Origin: an uncultured Pseudorhodobacter sp.
GTDB taxonomy: Bacteria; Pseudomonadota; Alphaproteobacteria; Rhodobacterales; Rhodobacteraceae
NCBI GenBank assembly: GCA_937910975.1
Contig: CALEMZ010000458.1
Coordinates: forward strand, 1 to 16,051
Direction: 5' to 3'
Length of the DNA: 16,051 nt
The notes beneath the pieces were generated by a model. It worked only from the letters and a program-made list of their open reading frames with translations, was not told the DNA's origin and searched no databases. Position numbers and translations under genes: made by a program. This document shows positions 1 to 7,152 of the stretch, piece after piece. Numbering within the stretch: the first letter of the stretch is position 1; every line of letters starts with the position of its first letter.

Positions 1-495
1 CTGCAATTCATACACAGCACATGGCTGGCTATAATGCGTTTGCACCCCCAGATAGCGCATCCCCAACCGCTCCATCACGCGGATGGAGGCGCTGTTTTCG
101 GGGTTTGCCACCGCCACCACACGGCCCAGACCAACCGGCCCAAAGGCAAAATCTATCGCCGCTTGCCCCGCTTCGGTGGCAAAACCCCGGCCCTGAAATT
201 GGGGGCGTAGCCGCCAGCCAATTTCCAGCGGCGCGCCCGGCTTGTTGGCCAAATGTTGCAGGCATGCACCGCCCACAACCTCACCGCTCCGCCGCTCCAC
301 CACCGCCCACCAGGAAAAGCCAAACTCCGCCCAGCGTGCCGAAACCCGCATAATCGCGGCCTCAGTGTCAGCCATGGTTCGCGGCACCCCATCCCCGATG
401 AAACGCATGACCACGGGGTCGCTGTCCATGGCGTAAAGCGCGTCCAGATGGGTGGGCGCAAAAGGCTCCAACCGCAAACGGTCAGTCTCAACCAT
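1..495 (-). CDS. GNAT-family N-acetyltransferase, 3' end beyond window
   Basis: This frame begins MVETDRLRLEPFAPTHLDAL at 495 and stays open for 165 codons to base 1, so the C-terminus lies outside the window. It looks like a RimJ/RimL-type acetyltransferase, which moves an acetyl group from acetyl-CoA to an amine; the substrate cannot be read from sequence. Seen: the N-terminal TDRLRLEP strand at residues 4-11, the acetyl-CoA pyrophosphate loop QGRGFATEAG at 101-110, and the NPENSASIRVMERLGM signature at 131-146 typical of this subfamily. The start lies 17 bp after the stop of the upstream NAD(P)-binding gene, so the two are probably co-transcribed. No strong Shine-Dalgarno is visible. Family assignment is firm; the biological role is unknown. 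Confidence 0.88.
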   Translation of the reverse strand, partial: MVETDRLRLEPFAPTHLDALYAMDSDPVVMRFIGDGVPRTMADTEAAIMRVSARWAEFGFSWWAVVERRSGEVVGGACLQHLANKPGAPLEIGWRLRPQFQGRGFATEAGQAAIDFAFGPVGLGRVVAVANPENSASIRVMERLGMRYLGVQTHYSQPCAVYELQ

Positions 496-512
496 AGTGC
501 CGATAAACCGCG

Positions 513-1175
513 TCACGGGCTTAGGTTCATAATCTGATCCCACTCCAAAACCTCCTCACCGCTGCCCTCCCGTGCCACATTCACCGCCATCGCGGCACCC
601 AACCGCTCCACGTGAATACCGCGAAACTTGCGCAATGGCCCGGCCATCACCGGGGCCAGCATTGGCCAAACCGCCAGCGTGATCGCCTGCGAAATCCCGT
701 AACGGTTGGTTGGTGTCAGGATCATCGAGGGGTGAAACAGGCTCAGCCGCTCAAATTCCAGCCAGCGCAGCCCATCCTCCAACTCTCCCTTGCAGCGCAG
801 GAAAAAGGATTTCGAGCCGGACGAAACACCCACCGAGGACAACAGCGAGAAATGCCGCACCCCTGCCGCCTTGCACGCCACTGCAAAATCCAGAACCGCC
901 AGTTTGTCGACCCGCAAGAATTCCTCACGGCTCACTTTTGAGGGTTCCCCGACGCCAAAAGTGCAGATCGCCGCGTCATGTCCCGGCAGGTGCGTGCCAT
1001 AGCTGGCCGGGTCAAACACGTCGACGACCTCCTGCCGGAGTTTCGGGTGTGATATGTCCAACGCCCGCCGCCCCAAACTGGTGATCTTTGCGACCTCCGG
1101 CATAACCAAAGCACGGGTCAGGGCCTGCCCGCCCACAGCCCCTGATGCCCCCAGCATCACCACCGAAATCGCCAT
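513..1175 (-). CDS. NAD(P)-binding atypical SDR, TIP30/HTATIP2-like
   Basis: A 220-residue Rossmann-fold protein of the atypical short-chain dehydrogenase group that includes TIP30/HTATIP2. The dinucleotide loop GASGAVGG is at residues 9-16 and a conserved LLSSVGVSSGSKSFF stretch is near 111-125. The motif that is usually YxxxK reads FLRCK at 125-129, so the catalytic tyrosine is a phenylalanine. Start: the ATG at 1175 has GGAAGGA 7 bases upstream; an in-frame start at 1202 would leave this ribosome site inside the gene. It follows the decayed malonyl-CoA synthetase and precedes the acetyltransferase on the same strand. Substrate unknown. It may bind NADPH without classic SDR catalysis (inference). 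Confidence 0.82.
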   Translation of the reverse strand: MAISVVMLGASGAVGGQALTRALVMPEVAKITSLGRRALDISHPKLRQEVVDVFDPASYGTHLPGHDAAICTFGVGEPSKVSREEFLRVDKLAVLDFAVACKAAGVRHFSLLSSVGVSSGSKSFFLRCKGELEDGLRWLEFERLSLFHPSMILTPTNRYGISQAITLAVWPMLAPVMAGPLRKFRGIHVERLGAAMAVNVAREGSGEEVLEWDQIMNLSP

Positions 1176-1202
1176 CACATGTCCTTCCCGTCGGGTGCAC
1201 AT

Positions 1203-1712
1203 TCATTGCACACCACACTTGTTTTCACCGCAAAACCAACCCGCCAGCGCCGCCCTCAAATCCGCAACCCCGACACCCTGCTTGTCCGGCACCACAATCG
1301 CAACCGGGCTCTCTTCGAAATCCGGGTGCGTCACGCCGATACCAGCAGATTCCAGCACGCCGGGCAGATCATCGCCCGCCCGCAATCAGCGTGACATTCG
1401 TGCCCACAAACAGCCATGGGTGTGAAAGATCGGCAAGGCATGCAACAGCACATCCTGGCTCAGCATCGCGCCCTTGGACCGCCCCGCCGTGCCGGACGTA
1501 TAAAGCAGAGCCGCCAAAGCATCAGAGGATTTGTCGATCTGCACCGCCAGACGGTCCCACGCCTGCAGGCCAAGCGCCTTTACCTCGGCCGCGAAACGGG
1601 CCGCACGGGTCAGGAAGGCAGCACAAGAAAGCGCGCCTTCGGGCAGGAACAAGAACGTATCCTCGCGCCCGGCATGGCGGCCAAATAGGGTATCATAGAG
1701 CGGGTTCGGCAT
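1203..1712 (-). pseudogene. Malonyl-CoA synthetase (MatB-like) remnant with several deletions
   Basis: Pieces of an AMP-forming acyl-CoA ligase of the malonyl-CoA synthetase type are joined in order but most of the protein is missing; the intact family is about 500 residues. From 1712 it reads MPNPLYDTLFGRHAG, then RLAVQIDKSSDALA, which runs straight into the AMP-binding P-loop LLYTSGTAGRSKGAML (about 1455-1510). That jumps to DVLLHALPIFHTHG. At about 1416 one base is missing: reading on in the next frame gives LFVGTNVTLIAGG, the family's continuation. A further jump near 1380 leads to PGVLESAGIGVTHPDF of the C-terminal domain (1385-1203). The C-terminal PRNxxGK lysine segment is absent. An intact MatB makes malonyl-CoA from malonate and ATP; this copy cannot. 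Family known, decay seen directly. Confidence 0.85.
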
Positions 1713-1819
1713 CGGATGATCTTCTTTCACTTGCAGGTCTTGCGGCGATTCTCAGCAATTCCACCGCTATGGTAAAGGTAGTTCCCAGATGCTGACCCGG
1801 ATCTGAGGACAGCTTACCC

Positions 1820-1849
1820 TTGGCTTTTTCCGCTGCCCGCGCCTATAAG
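1820..1849 (+). promoter_or_regulatory. Candidate sigma-70 promoter of rnd
   Basis: TTGGCT at 1820-1825 and TATAAG at 1844-1849 are separated by 18 bases, placing a start of transcription near 1856, about 38 bases before the rnd ATG. The 181 bases between the MatB remnant and rnd hold no other recognisable feature. Based on consensus matching by eye only. Confidence 0.42.
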
Positions 1850-1893
1850 CGCGCCATAGCGTAATTGCCCGCCAAAGCCGAGAGCACCCATCC

Positions 1894-2508
1894 ATGACCA
1901 TCCGCCTTTACCAAAACGATCTGCCCGACGGGCTTGACCTTGGCGCAATCGTCGCGATTGACACCGAAACCATGGGGCTTGACCCGCGCCGGGATCGGCT
2001 TTGCGTGGTGCAACTTTCGTCTGGCGATGGCCATGCGCATCTGGTGCAAATCGCCAAGGGCCAAACCTCGGCCCCCAATCTGGAGCGGCTGCTGACCGAC
2101 CCGAAGGTGACAAAGCTTTTCCACTTTGGCCGCTTTGACATTGCGGCGCTGCAAAACGCCTTTGGCGTGGTCACAGCGCCTGTGTGGTGTACGAAGGTTG
2201 CCTCGCGTCTTGTGCGCACCTTTACTGATCGGCATGGGTTAAAATATCTGCTGGCCGAATTGGTAGGCGTCGATGTCTCCAAGCAGCAGCAAACCTCTGA
2301 TTGGGGTGCTGTGCAACTAACCGAGGCGCAAAAGGATTATGCAGCGTCGGATGTTTTGTACCTGCACAAGCTGAAAGAGGCCCTAGAAGCCCGGTTGATC
2401 CGCGAAGACCGGATGGACCTTGCGCAGCGCCTTTTTGCCTTTCTGCCCACCCGCGCAGAGCTGGACCTGATGGGCTATGACGAGCCGCTGGATATCTTTC
2501 ACCACTAG
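1894..2508 (+). CDS. rnd: Short ribonuclease D, 3'-5' exonuclease domain only
   Basis: A 204-residue DEDDy-type 3'-5' exonuclease, of the family that trims 3' ends of tRNA and other RNAs with two divalent metals. All catalytic residues are visible: D23 and E25 in IDTETMG (Exo I), D82 in FHFGRFDIAAL (Exo II), and Y149 and D153 in DYAASDVLYL (Exo III). E. coli RNase D is about 375 residues and carries HRDC domains after the nuclease; this protein ends soon after Exo III, so it is the compact form. The ATG at 1894 has only a weak ribosome site (GAGAGC) but the candidate promoter is well placed. It heads the plus-strand run that leads into the lpt genes, with 89 bases before lptC. The exact RNA substrate cannot be inferred. 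Confidence 0.93.
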   Translation: MTIRLYQNDLPDGLDLGAIVAIDTETMGLDPRRDRLCVVQLSSGDGHAHLVQIAKGQTSAPNLERLLTDPKVTKLFHFGRFDIAALQNAFGVVTAPVWCTKVASRLVRTFTDRHGLKYLLAELVGVDVSKQQQTSDWGAVQLTEAQKDYAASDVLYLHKLKEALEARLIREDRMDLAQRLFAFLPTRAELDLMGYDEPLDIFHH

Positions 2509-2597
2509 GCGCATCGGCGGATCAGCGCCGCCACAGGCAGGCCTGTCTTGGCCCGCCCGACAGTTGCACTTAGTTTGAGCAGGCAGTTGACCCAAGC

Positions 2598-3230
2598 GTG
2601 AGCGGAATGACCAGGCATGACAACTTTCATTCTACCGTTGTCGCATGGCTGAAGGTGGCCCTGCCGCTGCTGGCGCTTGCCATCTTGTCCACTCTATTTC
2701 TGGTGTCACGCACCATTGACCCGGAGGATGCCATTCCCTTTGCCGAGGTGGATATTGCCGACCGGATACGCGAACCCCGGCTGACTCAACCCACCTGGGC
2801 AGGCGTTACCGATGATGGTGCCGCCCTGACCATCGCCGCCGCTGAGGTCCGCCCGCAAAGGGCTGGCGGCACCGGCGCCAGCGCGACCCATATCTTGGCA
2901 GAGTTGCAGACCTCCGATGGCGGCACAGCCAAGCTGGCCGCGGCGCGCGGCGTGTTGGACACCAATAACCATGCGCTGACAGTAGAGGGGGGGGTAACCA
3001 TTTCTACTTCTACCGGGTATGAATTGTTGACAGATGCATTGACTGCGGCGCTGGACCGGACCTCGCTTGTCAGCCATGGGGCGGTGCAAGGAACTGGCCC
3101 CGTAGGCCAAATCAGTGCAGGGCTAATGGAGATAGCCCAAGAACATGATAGTGACGGTACTGGCTCCGGCCGTTATCTTCTTGTTTTCAAAAACGGCGTT
3201 AAACTGCTATATCTACCCGCAGATCAATAA
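2598..3230 (+). CDS. lptC: LPS export ABC transporter periplasmic anchor LptC
   Basis: LptC links the inner-membrane LptBFG transporter to periplasmic LptA and passes lipopolysaccharide along the bridge. One N-terminal membrane helix is visible (about residues 14-36, AWLKVALPLLALAILSTLFL), followed by a beta-rich periplasmic part with repeating ADxAxL-like strands and no cysteines or enzyme motifs. Sequence alone is weakly conserved in this family; the order lptC-lptA-lptB makes the call secure. The start is uncertain: GTG at 2598 gives 210 residues and ATG at 2607 (MTRHDNFHS) gives 207; neither has a strong ribosome site, although GAGCGG lies just before the ATG. lptA follows after 19 bases. 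Confidence 0.88.
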   Translation: MSGMTRHDNFHSTVVAWLKVALPLLALAILSTLFLVSRTIDPEDAIPFAEVDIADRIREPRLTQPTWAGVTDDGAALTIAAAEVRPQRAGGTGASATHILAELQTSDGGTAKLAAARGVLDTNNHALTVEGGVTISTSTGYELLTDALTAALDRTSLVSHGAVQGTGPVGQISAGLMEIAQEHDSDGTGSGRYLLVFKNGVKLLYLPADQ

Positions 3231-3249
3231 AAGAGCTTCAGGACTGGGC

Positions 3250-3750
3250 ATGTTACAGGCATTTCGCGTTTTCACGATACTGGCATCGCTTGCCATTACC
3301 CCCAGCGTAGGGCTGGCTCAGGGGGCCAGTGTGGCCTTTGGTGGGCTGAAGCAAGATACCACCCTTCCGGTGGAGGTTTCGGCAGATCAATTGGCCGTGA
3401 ACCAAGCTGATGGCACTGCGGTGTTCAGCGGAAATGTGCTGGTTGGACAGGGCGAGATGCGGCTTTCCGCCGGGCAGGTGAAGGTGGAATACACCACCGA
3501 TGGCAACGGAATATCCAAACTTTTTGCATCACAAGGCGTGACTCTGATCAACGCCACCGATGCCGCCGAAGCACGTGAGGCCGTCTATACAATCGACAGC
3601 GGGTTGGTGGTGATGACGGGCGATGTGCTGCTGACTCAGGGTGGCAACGCGCTGTCGGGGCAAAAGCTTGTGATTGACCTGAAGGCCGGAACCGGCGTGA
3701 TGGAAGGCCGCGTACAGACGGTATTCCAGCCGGGCAAGGCGAAAAACTGA
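3250..3750 (+). CDS. lptA: LPS export periplasmic bridge protein LptA
   Basis: LptA forms the periplasmic beta-jellyroll bridge that carries lipopolysaccharide from LptC to LptD. The 166-residue product has a signal peptide (MLQAFRVFTILASLAITPSV, with probable cleavage after GLAQ-GA near residues 24-26) and then the OstA/LptA fold: LPVEVSADQLAVNQADGTAVFSG (39-61, split here by strands), a second unit around KVEYTTDG (78-85) and a third at VVMTGDVLLTQGGNALSG (120-137). Start: the ATG at 3250 has AGGA about 7 bases upstream and opens directly on the signal peptide; a longer frame from 3145 would overlap lptC by 86 bases. The stop TGA overlaps the lptB ATG by one base, so translation is probably coupled. 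Confidence 0.92.
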   Translation: MLQAFRVFTILASLAITPSVGLAQGASVAFGGLKQDTTLPVEVSADQLAVNQADGTAVFSGNVLVGQGEMRLSAGQVKVEYTTDGNGISKLFASQGVTLINATDAAEAREAVYTIDSGLVVMTGDVLLTQGGNALSGQKLVIDLKAGTGVMEGRVQTVFQPGKAKN

Positions 3751-4508
3751 TGCCCTCACCCGAACTCCTTGTGACCGATGGCGATGCCGGACTCCACATT
3801 CGGGGCCTGCGCAAAAGCTATAAAAAGCGCCCGGTCATTCGCGATGTGTCGATGCATTTGAACCGGGGCGAGGTGGTAGCCTTGCTGGGACCGAACGGGT
3901 CCGGCAAGACCACGTGTTTTTATGCGATTGCCGGCCTGATCTCGCCAGAAGGCGGACAAGTGCTGATTGATGGGCGTGACGTTACCGCGCTGCCCATGTA
4001 TCGGCGCGCGCGGCTTGGCATTGGCTATCTGCCGCAGGAAGTCAGTATTTTTCGAGGCCTGTCGGTGGAGGATAACATCCTCGCCGTGTTGGAAATTGCC
4101 CTGGACGATCGGCACAAGCGCCGCGAGCGGCTCGAAGAGTTGTTGTCAGAGTTTTCCATAACCCACCTGCGCCGTGCACCCGCCTTGGCGCTTTCAGGCG
4201 GAGAACGGCGACGGGTTGAAATTGCGCGCTGTCTTGCCGCCGACCCAAAATACCTGCTGCTGGATGAGCCTTTCGCCGGGGTGGACCCAATCGCCGTCGG
4301 TGATATTCGCCATCTTGTCAGTGATTTAAAGCGGCGCGGAATTGGCGTTCTGATCACCGATCACAACGTCCGTGAAACGCTTGGGATCGTGGATCGCGCC
4401 TATATCCTGCACGATGGCATGGTCTTGATGAGCGGTACCACAGAGGAGGTCGTGCGTGACGAGAATGTGCGCCGGGTTTATCTCGGCCAGAATTTTCGCA
4501 TCGGCTAA
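3750..4508 (+). CDS. lptB: LPS export ABC transporter ATPase LptB
   Basis: LptB is the cytoplasmic ATPase that powers lipopolysaccharide extraction by LptFG. All ABC motifs are intact in the 252 residues: Walker A GPNGSGKTT at 47-55, Q-loop Q95 in YLPQEVSIFRGLS, signature LSGGERRRVEIAR at 147-159, Walker B LLLDEP at 168-173 with E172, D-loop GVDP at 176-179, and switch H204 in TDHNVRETL. LPQEVSIFRGL and the TDHNVRETL ending are characteristic of LptB rather than of amino-acid transporters. It shares one base with the lptA stop. In many alphaproteobacteria rpoN follows lptB; here a 223-base gap leads to hpf instead. Confidence 0.96.
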   Translation: MPSPELLVTDGDAGLHIRGLRKSYKKRPVIRDVSMHLNRGEVVALLGPNGSGKTTCFYAIAGLISPEGGQVLIDGRDVTALPMYRRARLGIGYLPQEVSIFRGLSVEDNILAVLEIALDDRHKRRERLEELLSEFSITHLRRAPALALSGGERRRVEIARCLAADPKYLLLDEPFAGVDPIAVGDIRHLVSDLKRRGIGVLITDHNVRETLGIVDRAYILHDGMVLMSGTTEEVVRDENVRRVYLGQNFRIG

Positions 4509-4610
4509 TTGACGCACAACACATAGTTTCCGCAAGAACCCATTGACAAGCCGCCCCTCTGTATCGCCAAATACTCTGGATGCTAGCACTATCGAACTGG
4601 TTGCGAGGCT

Positions 4611-4638
4611 TTGATATTTTGGCTTAACCTCTGAAAAT
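4611..4638 (+). promoter_or_regulatory. Candidate promoter for hpf-ptsN
   Basis: TTGATA at 4611-4616 and GAAAAT at 4633-4638 with a 16-base spacer would start transcription near 4645, just before the inverted repeats in the hpf leader. The -35 match is good (5 of 6), the -10 moderate (4 of 6). A separate TTGACA at 4543 has no acceptable -10 partner. Confidence 0.3.
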
Positions 4639-4656
4639 AAAAGGGTTTCGTTAACA

Positions 4657-4717
4657 GGTTTGATGTCTAACCCATCGGCAGGGTACCCTGCAAAGTGCGG
4701 GTACCCTTTGTCGAACC
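4657..4717 (+). promoter_or_regulatory. Structured leader of hpf with two GGGTACCC palindromes
   Basis: The perfect 14-base palindrome GCAGGGTACCCTGC is at 4678-4691 and a second GGGTACCC at 4699-4706, centred 18 bases apart. CAAAG (4691-4695) and CTTTG (4706-4710) flank the second copy. GGTTTG (4657-4662) can pair with CGAACC (4712-4717), enclosing both hairpins. The element ends 3 bases before the AAGGAGG ribosome site. It could be a folded mRNA leader or a double DNA operator; sequence alone does not decide. Confidence 0.4.
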
Positions 4718-4731
4718 AAAAAGGAGGGATC

Positions 4732-5307
4732 ATGCGGTATCAGATCACGGGCAAACAGATCGACATTGGCGAAGCGCTTCAAACCCATGTCAAAGCAGAA
4801 CTTGGCGAAACGGTTGAGAAGTATGCGCAACGCCCAACCGAAGCCGTCGTTATCTTCTCTCGAAATGCTCATGAAATGGTCTGTGAATCAACGATCCATC
4901 TGTCAACGGGACTGACAGCGCAGGCCAAAGGGCATGCAACCGAAATTTATGCCGCCTTCGAATCTTGCCGTGAAAAAATGGACAAACAATTGCGCCGCTA
5001 CAAGCGCCGCTTGCGCGACCATCACCGCGACCGCATTGTACCGGTTGAATTTGACGGCGGTTCCTCATATATCCTTGCCGCGAATGACGATCACGGGGAT
5101 GAAGAGCCCGAGTCGCTTCAGCCGATGATTATCGCCGAGATGGAAACCAAGGTTCCCACGGTCTCTGTTGGCGAAGCGGTCATGCAGTTGGAGCTGGCAG
5201 GGCAGAACATGCTGGTGTTTCGCAACTCGAAACATGGCGGAGTCAACGTCGTATACCGTCGGGATGATGGCAACGTCGGCTGGATTGACCCGCGCAACAG
5301 TAAGTAA
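4732..5307 (+). CDS. hpf: Long-form ribosome hibernation promoting factor
   Basis: This protein binds the 30S decoding centre in slow growth and dimerises ribosomes into inactive 100S particles. The 191 residues show an N-terminal S30AE domain (about 1-100: MRYQITGKQIDIGEALQTHV, then the basic LRRYKRRLRDHHRDR at 87-101), an acidic linker (118-130), and a C-terminal dimerisation domain (141-187: VPTVSVGEAVMQLELAGQ, FRNSKHGGVNVVYRRDDG, GWIDP). It is therefore the long HPF type and not the short E. coli form. Start: the ATG at 4732 follows a perfect AAGGAGG by 4 bases, the strongest ribosome site in the window, as expected for an abundant stress protein; the longer frame from 4660 has none. ptsN begins 32 bases after its stop. 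Confidence 0.95.
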   Translation: MRYQITGKQIDIGEALQTHVKAELGETVEKYAQRPTEAVVIFSRNAHEMVCESTIHLSTGLTAQAKGHATEIYAAFESCREKMDKQLRRYKRRLRDHHRDRIVPVEFDGGSSYILAANDDHGDEEPESLQPMIIAEMETKVPTVSVGEAVMQLELAGQNMLVFRNSKHGGVNVVYRRDDGNVGWIDPRNSK

Positions 5308-5339
5308 AGCGCCGCTCTATGGCGCAGGAAAAGCAGACC

Positions 5340-5807
5340 ATGGAACTTTCGGAACTTTTGGCCCCCGGTGCGGTACGCGTCGTTGGCCACCTGACAAGCA
5401 AGAAACGACTCTTCCAAGAGATTGGAGAGATTGTGGCGGCTGTCCATGGCCTGAATGCCTCTTTTGCCGTAGACGGATTGCAAGAACGCGAAAGCCTTGG
5501 CCCCACAGGTGTGGGCCATGGCATCGCCCTGCCACATGCACGGCTTCAATCTTTGGATAGGATCATTGGCGTGTTCATTCGTTTGGAAAAGCCGTTGGAT
5601 TACGATTCGGTGGATCGTCAGCCAGCCGATCTGATTTTTGCGCTGTTTGCCCCCAAAGATTCGGGTGTGGACCATTTAAAGGCGCTGGCGCTGGTCTCAC
5701 GCACCATGCGCGACGCAGGCGTCTGCGCCAAGTTGCGCGCCAATACCGACTCGGCAAAGCTGCACGCGATATTGACTGAGGCGCGCGCGCCCCAAGTCGC
5801 CGCCTGA
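5340..5807 (+). CDS. ptsN: Nitrogen-related PTS protein EIIA(Ntr)
   Basis: EIIANtr is the terminal phospho-acceptor of the regulatory PTSNtr chain (PtsP-NPr-EIIANtr) and links nitrogen and potassium status to transporters and regulators; it does not itself import sugar. The 155-residue PTS EIIA type-2 domain has the phosphorylated histidine H66 in GVGHGIALPHAR, preceded by the conserved LQERESLGPTG (47-57), and FALFAPKDSGVDHLKAL near residues 98-114. Start: ATG at 5340 with AGGAA about 9 bases upstream; an earlier in-frame ATG at 5319 has no ribosome site. It follows hpf closely, a widely conserved pairing, and queG starts 8 bases downstream. Confidence 0.94.
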   Translation: MELSELLAPGAVRVVGHLTSKKRLFQEIGEIVAAVHGLNASFAVDGLQERESLGPTGVGHGIALPHARLQSLDRIIGVFIRLEKPLDYDSVDRQPADLIFALFAPKDSGVDHLKALALVSRTMRDAGVCAKLRANTDSAKLHAILTEARAPQVAA

Positions 5808-5815
5808 TCGGCGCT

Positions 5816-6844
5816 GTGATCATCACAGGGTTTCGCGAAACGCTTGACGCTCGCGCCCATGCCGAGGGGTTTTCGGCTATGGGCATCTGCGCGCCCGACG
5901 CCACCCCACATACACCCGAACGGCTTGCACAGTTTGTGGACCTCGGGCGCCACGGCCACATGGCATGGATGGCGGAGCGTATGGGCTGGCGCGGCTCTGC
6001 CGCAGCCCTCTGGCCCGAAGCGCGGTCTGTCATCATGCTGGCCGAAGTCTATACCCCCGAAACCAACCCGTTGGCGGTGCTGGCACAGCGCGACCTTGCC
6101 GCCGTATCTGCCTATGCCCAAGGCCGCGACTACCACGATCTGGTCAAGAAGCGCCTCAAACGCTTAGGCCGCTGGCTGGTGGAGCAGACAGGGGCGGAGA
6201 TCAAAGTATTTGTCGATACCGCTCCGGTGATGGAAAAGCCGCTGGCACAGGCGGCGGGTTTAGGTTGGCAAGGCAAGCACACCAACCTTCTGTCCCGCGA
6301 TATGGGAAATTGGTTCTTTCTCGGGGCCATATTCACCACGCTGGACCTACCAAAAGATACCGCCGAGCAAAGCCATTGCGGTAATTGCACCGCCTGCCTT
6401 GATATCTGCCCGACAGGGGCCTTTCCTGCCCCCTATCAACTCGACGCGCGGCGCTGCATTTCCTACCTGACGATTGAGCACAAAGGCCCGGTTGACCCCG
6501 AATTGCGCGTCCTGATGGGCAACCGGATTTATGGCTGTGATGATTGTTTGGCGATTTGCCCATGGAACAAATTCGCCGTCCAAGCCTCGGAAATCGGCTA
6601 TACCCCGCGCGTTGGCGCACCACCTTTGGCCGAGTTGGCCGCGCTGGACGATGCCGCTTTTCGCGCGCGCTTTTCCGGCAGCCCGATAAAGCGCATTGGC
6701 CGGGATCGGTTTATCCGCAACGTGCTTTATGCCATCGGCAACTCGGGGAACCCGGATTTGCGCGCGGCTGTATCGCCGCATTTAGCGGACCCGGATGAAG
6801 CGGTGGCCGATGCGGCTCAATGGGCGCTGTCCCGTCTTTCGTAA
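5816..6844 (+). CDS. queG: Epoxyqueuosine reductase QueG
   Basis: QueG reduces epoxyqueuosine to queuosine in the wobble base of tRNAs for Asp, Asn, His and Tyr, using cobalamin and two [4Fe-4S] clusters. In the 342 residues D134 (VFVDTAPVMEKPLAQ) is the catalytic aspartate. The ferredoxin-like cysteines are C188, C191, C194, C198 (CGNCTACLDICP) and C214 with C241, C244, C248 (CDDCLAICP). GWQGKHTNLLS at 150-160 is a family signature. The C-terminal ~55 residues look like a HEAT-type helical repeat. The start is GTG at 5816 (MIITGFRETLDARA) with no clear Shine-Dalgarno; it lies 8 bases after the ptsN stop, so it may rely on coupling. Length and motifs are complete. Confidence 0.95.
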   Translation: MIITGFRETLDARAHAEGFSAMGICAPDATPHTPERLAQFVDLGRHGHMAWMAERMGWRGSAAALWPEARSVIMLAEVYTPETNPLAVLAQRDLAAVSAYAQGRDYHDLVKKRLKRLGRWLVEQTGAEIKVFVDTAPVMEKPLAQAAGLGWQGKHTNLLSRDMGNWFFLGAIFTTLDLPKDTAEQSHCGNCTACLDICPTGAFPAPYQLDARRCISYLTIEHKGPVDPELRVLMGNRIYGCDDCLAICPWNKFAVQASEIGYTPRVGAPPLAELAALDDAAFRARFSGSPIKRIGRDRFIRNVLYAIGNSGNPDLRAAVSPHLADPDEAVADAAQWALSRLS

Positions 6845-6915
6845 TCTTTGCGAGGTTTGGCATAGGCGTATTTTGACCGACCCCCGACCAAATGCGCGGC
6901 TTTTCCCGCTTGGTG

Positions 6916-6924
6916 TGCTATAAT
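6916..6924 (+). promoter_or_regulatory. Extended -10 promoter of the 64-aa ORF
   Basis: TGC immediately followed by a perfect TATAAT (6919-6924) forms an extended -10 element, so a good -35 is not required; none is seen at 17 bases. Transcription would start near 6931 and leave a leader of about 22 bases holding the GGGAGG ribosome site. Confidence 0.6.
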
Positions 6925-6952
6925 CTTTGTATGAAACCTGTGGGAGGCAGCC

Positions 6953-7147
6953 ATGACCAAACATCTTACAGACCATCGCAACGCGCCAAAGCTCGGTCGC
7001 AAAAAGCATTTTTGGGCCATTGAGCAACGCGGCAAAGATACGGCACCGCACCCGGCAATCCGCGCTTTGGCCCAGCGCCCGCAATCTCGCGCCGATGGGC
7101 TGCGCGTTCAGCACTATCTGCGGATTGAACGCGGCGTGATCGCTTAA
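6953..7147 (+). CDS. Small basic hypothetical protein, 64 aa
   Basis: I do not recognise this protein. It reads MTKHLTDHRNAPKLGRKKHF at the start and ends LRIERGVIA: strongly basic, rich in Arg, Lys, His and Gln, with no cysteine, no signal peptide, no membrane segment and no repeat. That it is a real gene is supported by context: an extended -10 TATAAT at 6919, GGGAGG five bases before the ATG, and a perfect 13-base-pair hairpin just after the stop. It is a stand-alone unit between queG and the convergent aminotransferase. The charge would suit nucleic-acid or ribosome binding, but that is speculation. Alternative: a small regulatory RNA that also contains an open frame. Confidence 0.65.
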   Translation: MTKHLTDHRNAPKLGRKKHFWAIEQRGKDTAPHPAIRALAQRPQSRADGLRVQHYLRIERGVIA

Positions 7148-7152
7148 GGAGT

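Noticed and set aside
1145..1795. A 216-codon plus-strand frame across the MatB remnant
   Set aside because: Composition is Pro/Arg/His-rich without any recognisable domain, while the minus strand carries clear ligase motifs. It is open because the region is GC-rich.
1731..1819. Possible remnant of a malonyl-CoA decarboxylase gene upstream of the MatB remnant
   Set aside because: The minus-strand translation gave no segment I could match to that family, so no second pseudogene is claimed.
2509..2550. Possible terminator after rnd (ACAGGC-AG-GCCTGT at 2533-2546)
   Set aside because: The stem is only 6 bp with a 2-base loop and no T-run; too weak to claim, and lptC may be co-transcribed with rnd.
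4543..4577. TTGACA at 4543 as -35 of an hpf promoter
   Set aside because: No acceptable -10 lies 16-18 bases downstream; the nearest A/T-rich hexamers are 20-23 bases away. TTGATA at 4611 was preferred.
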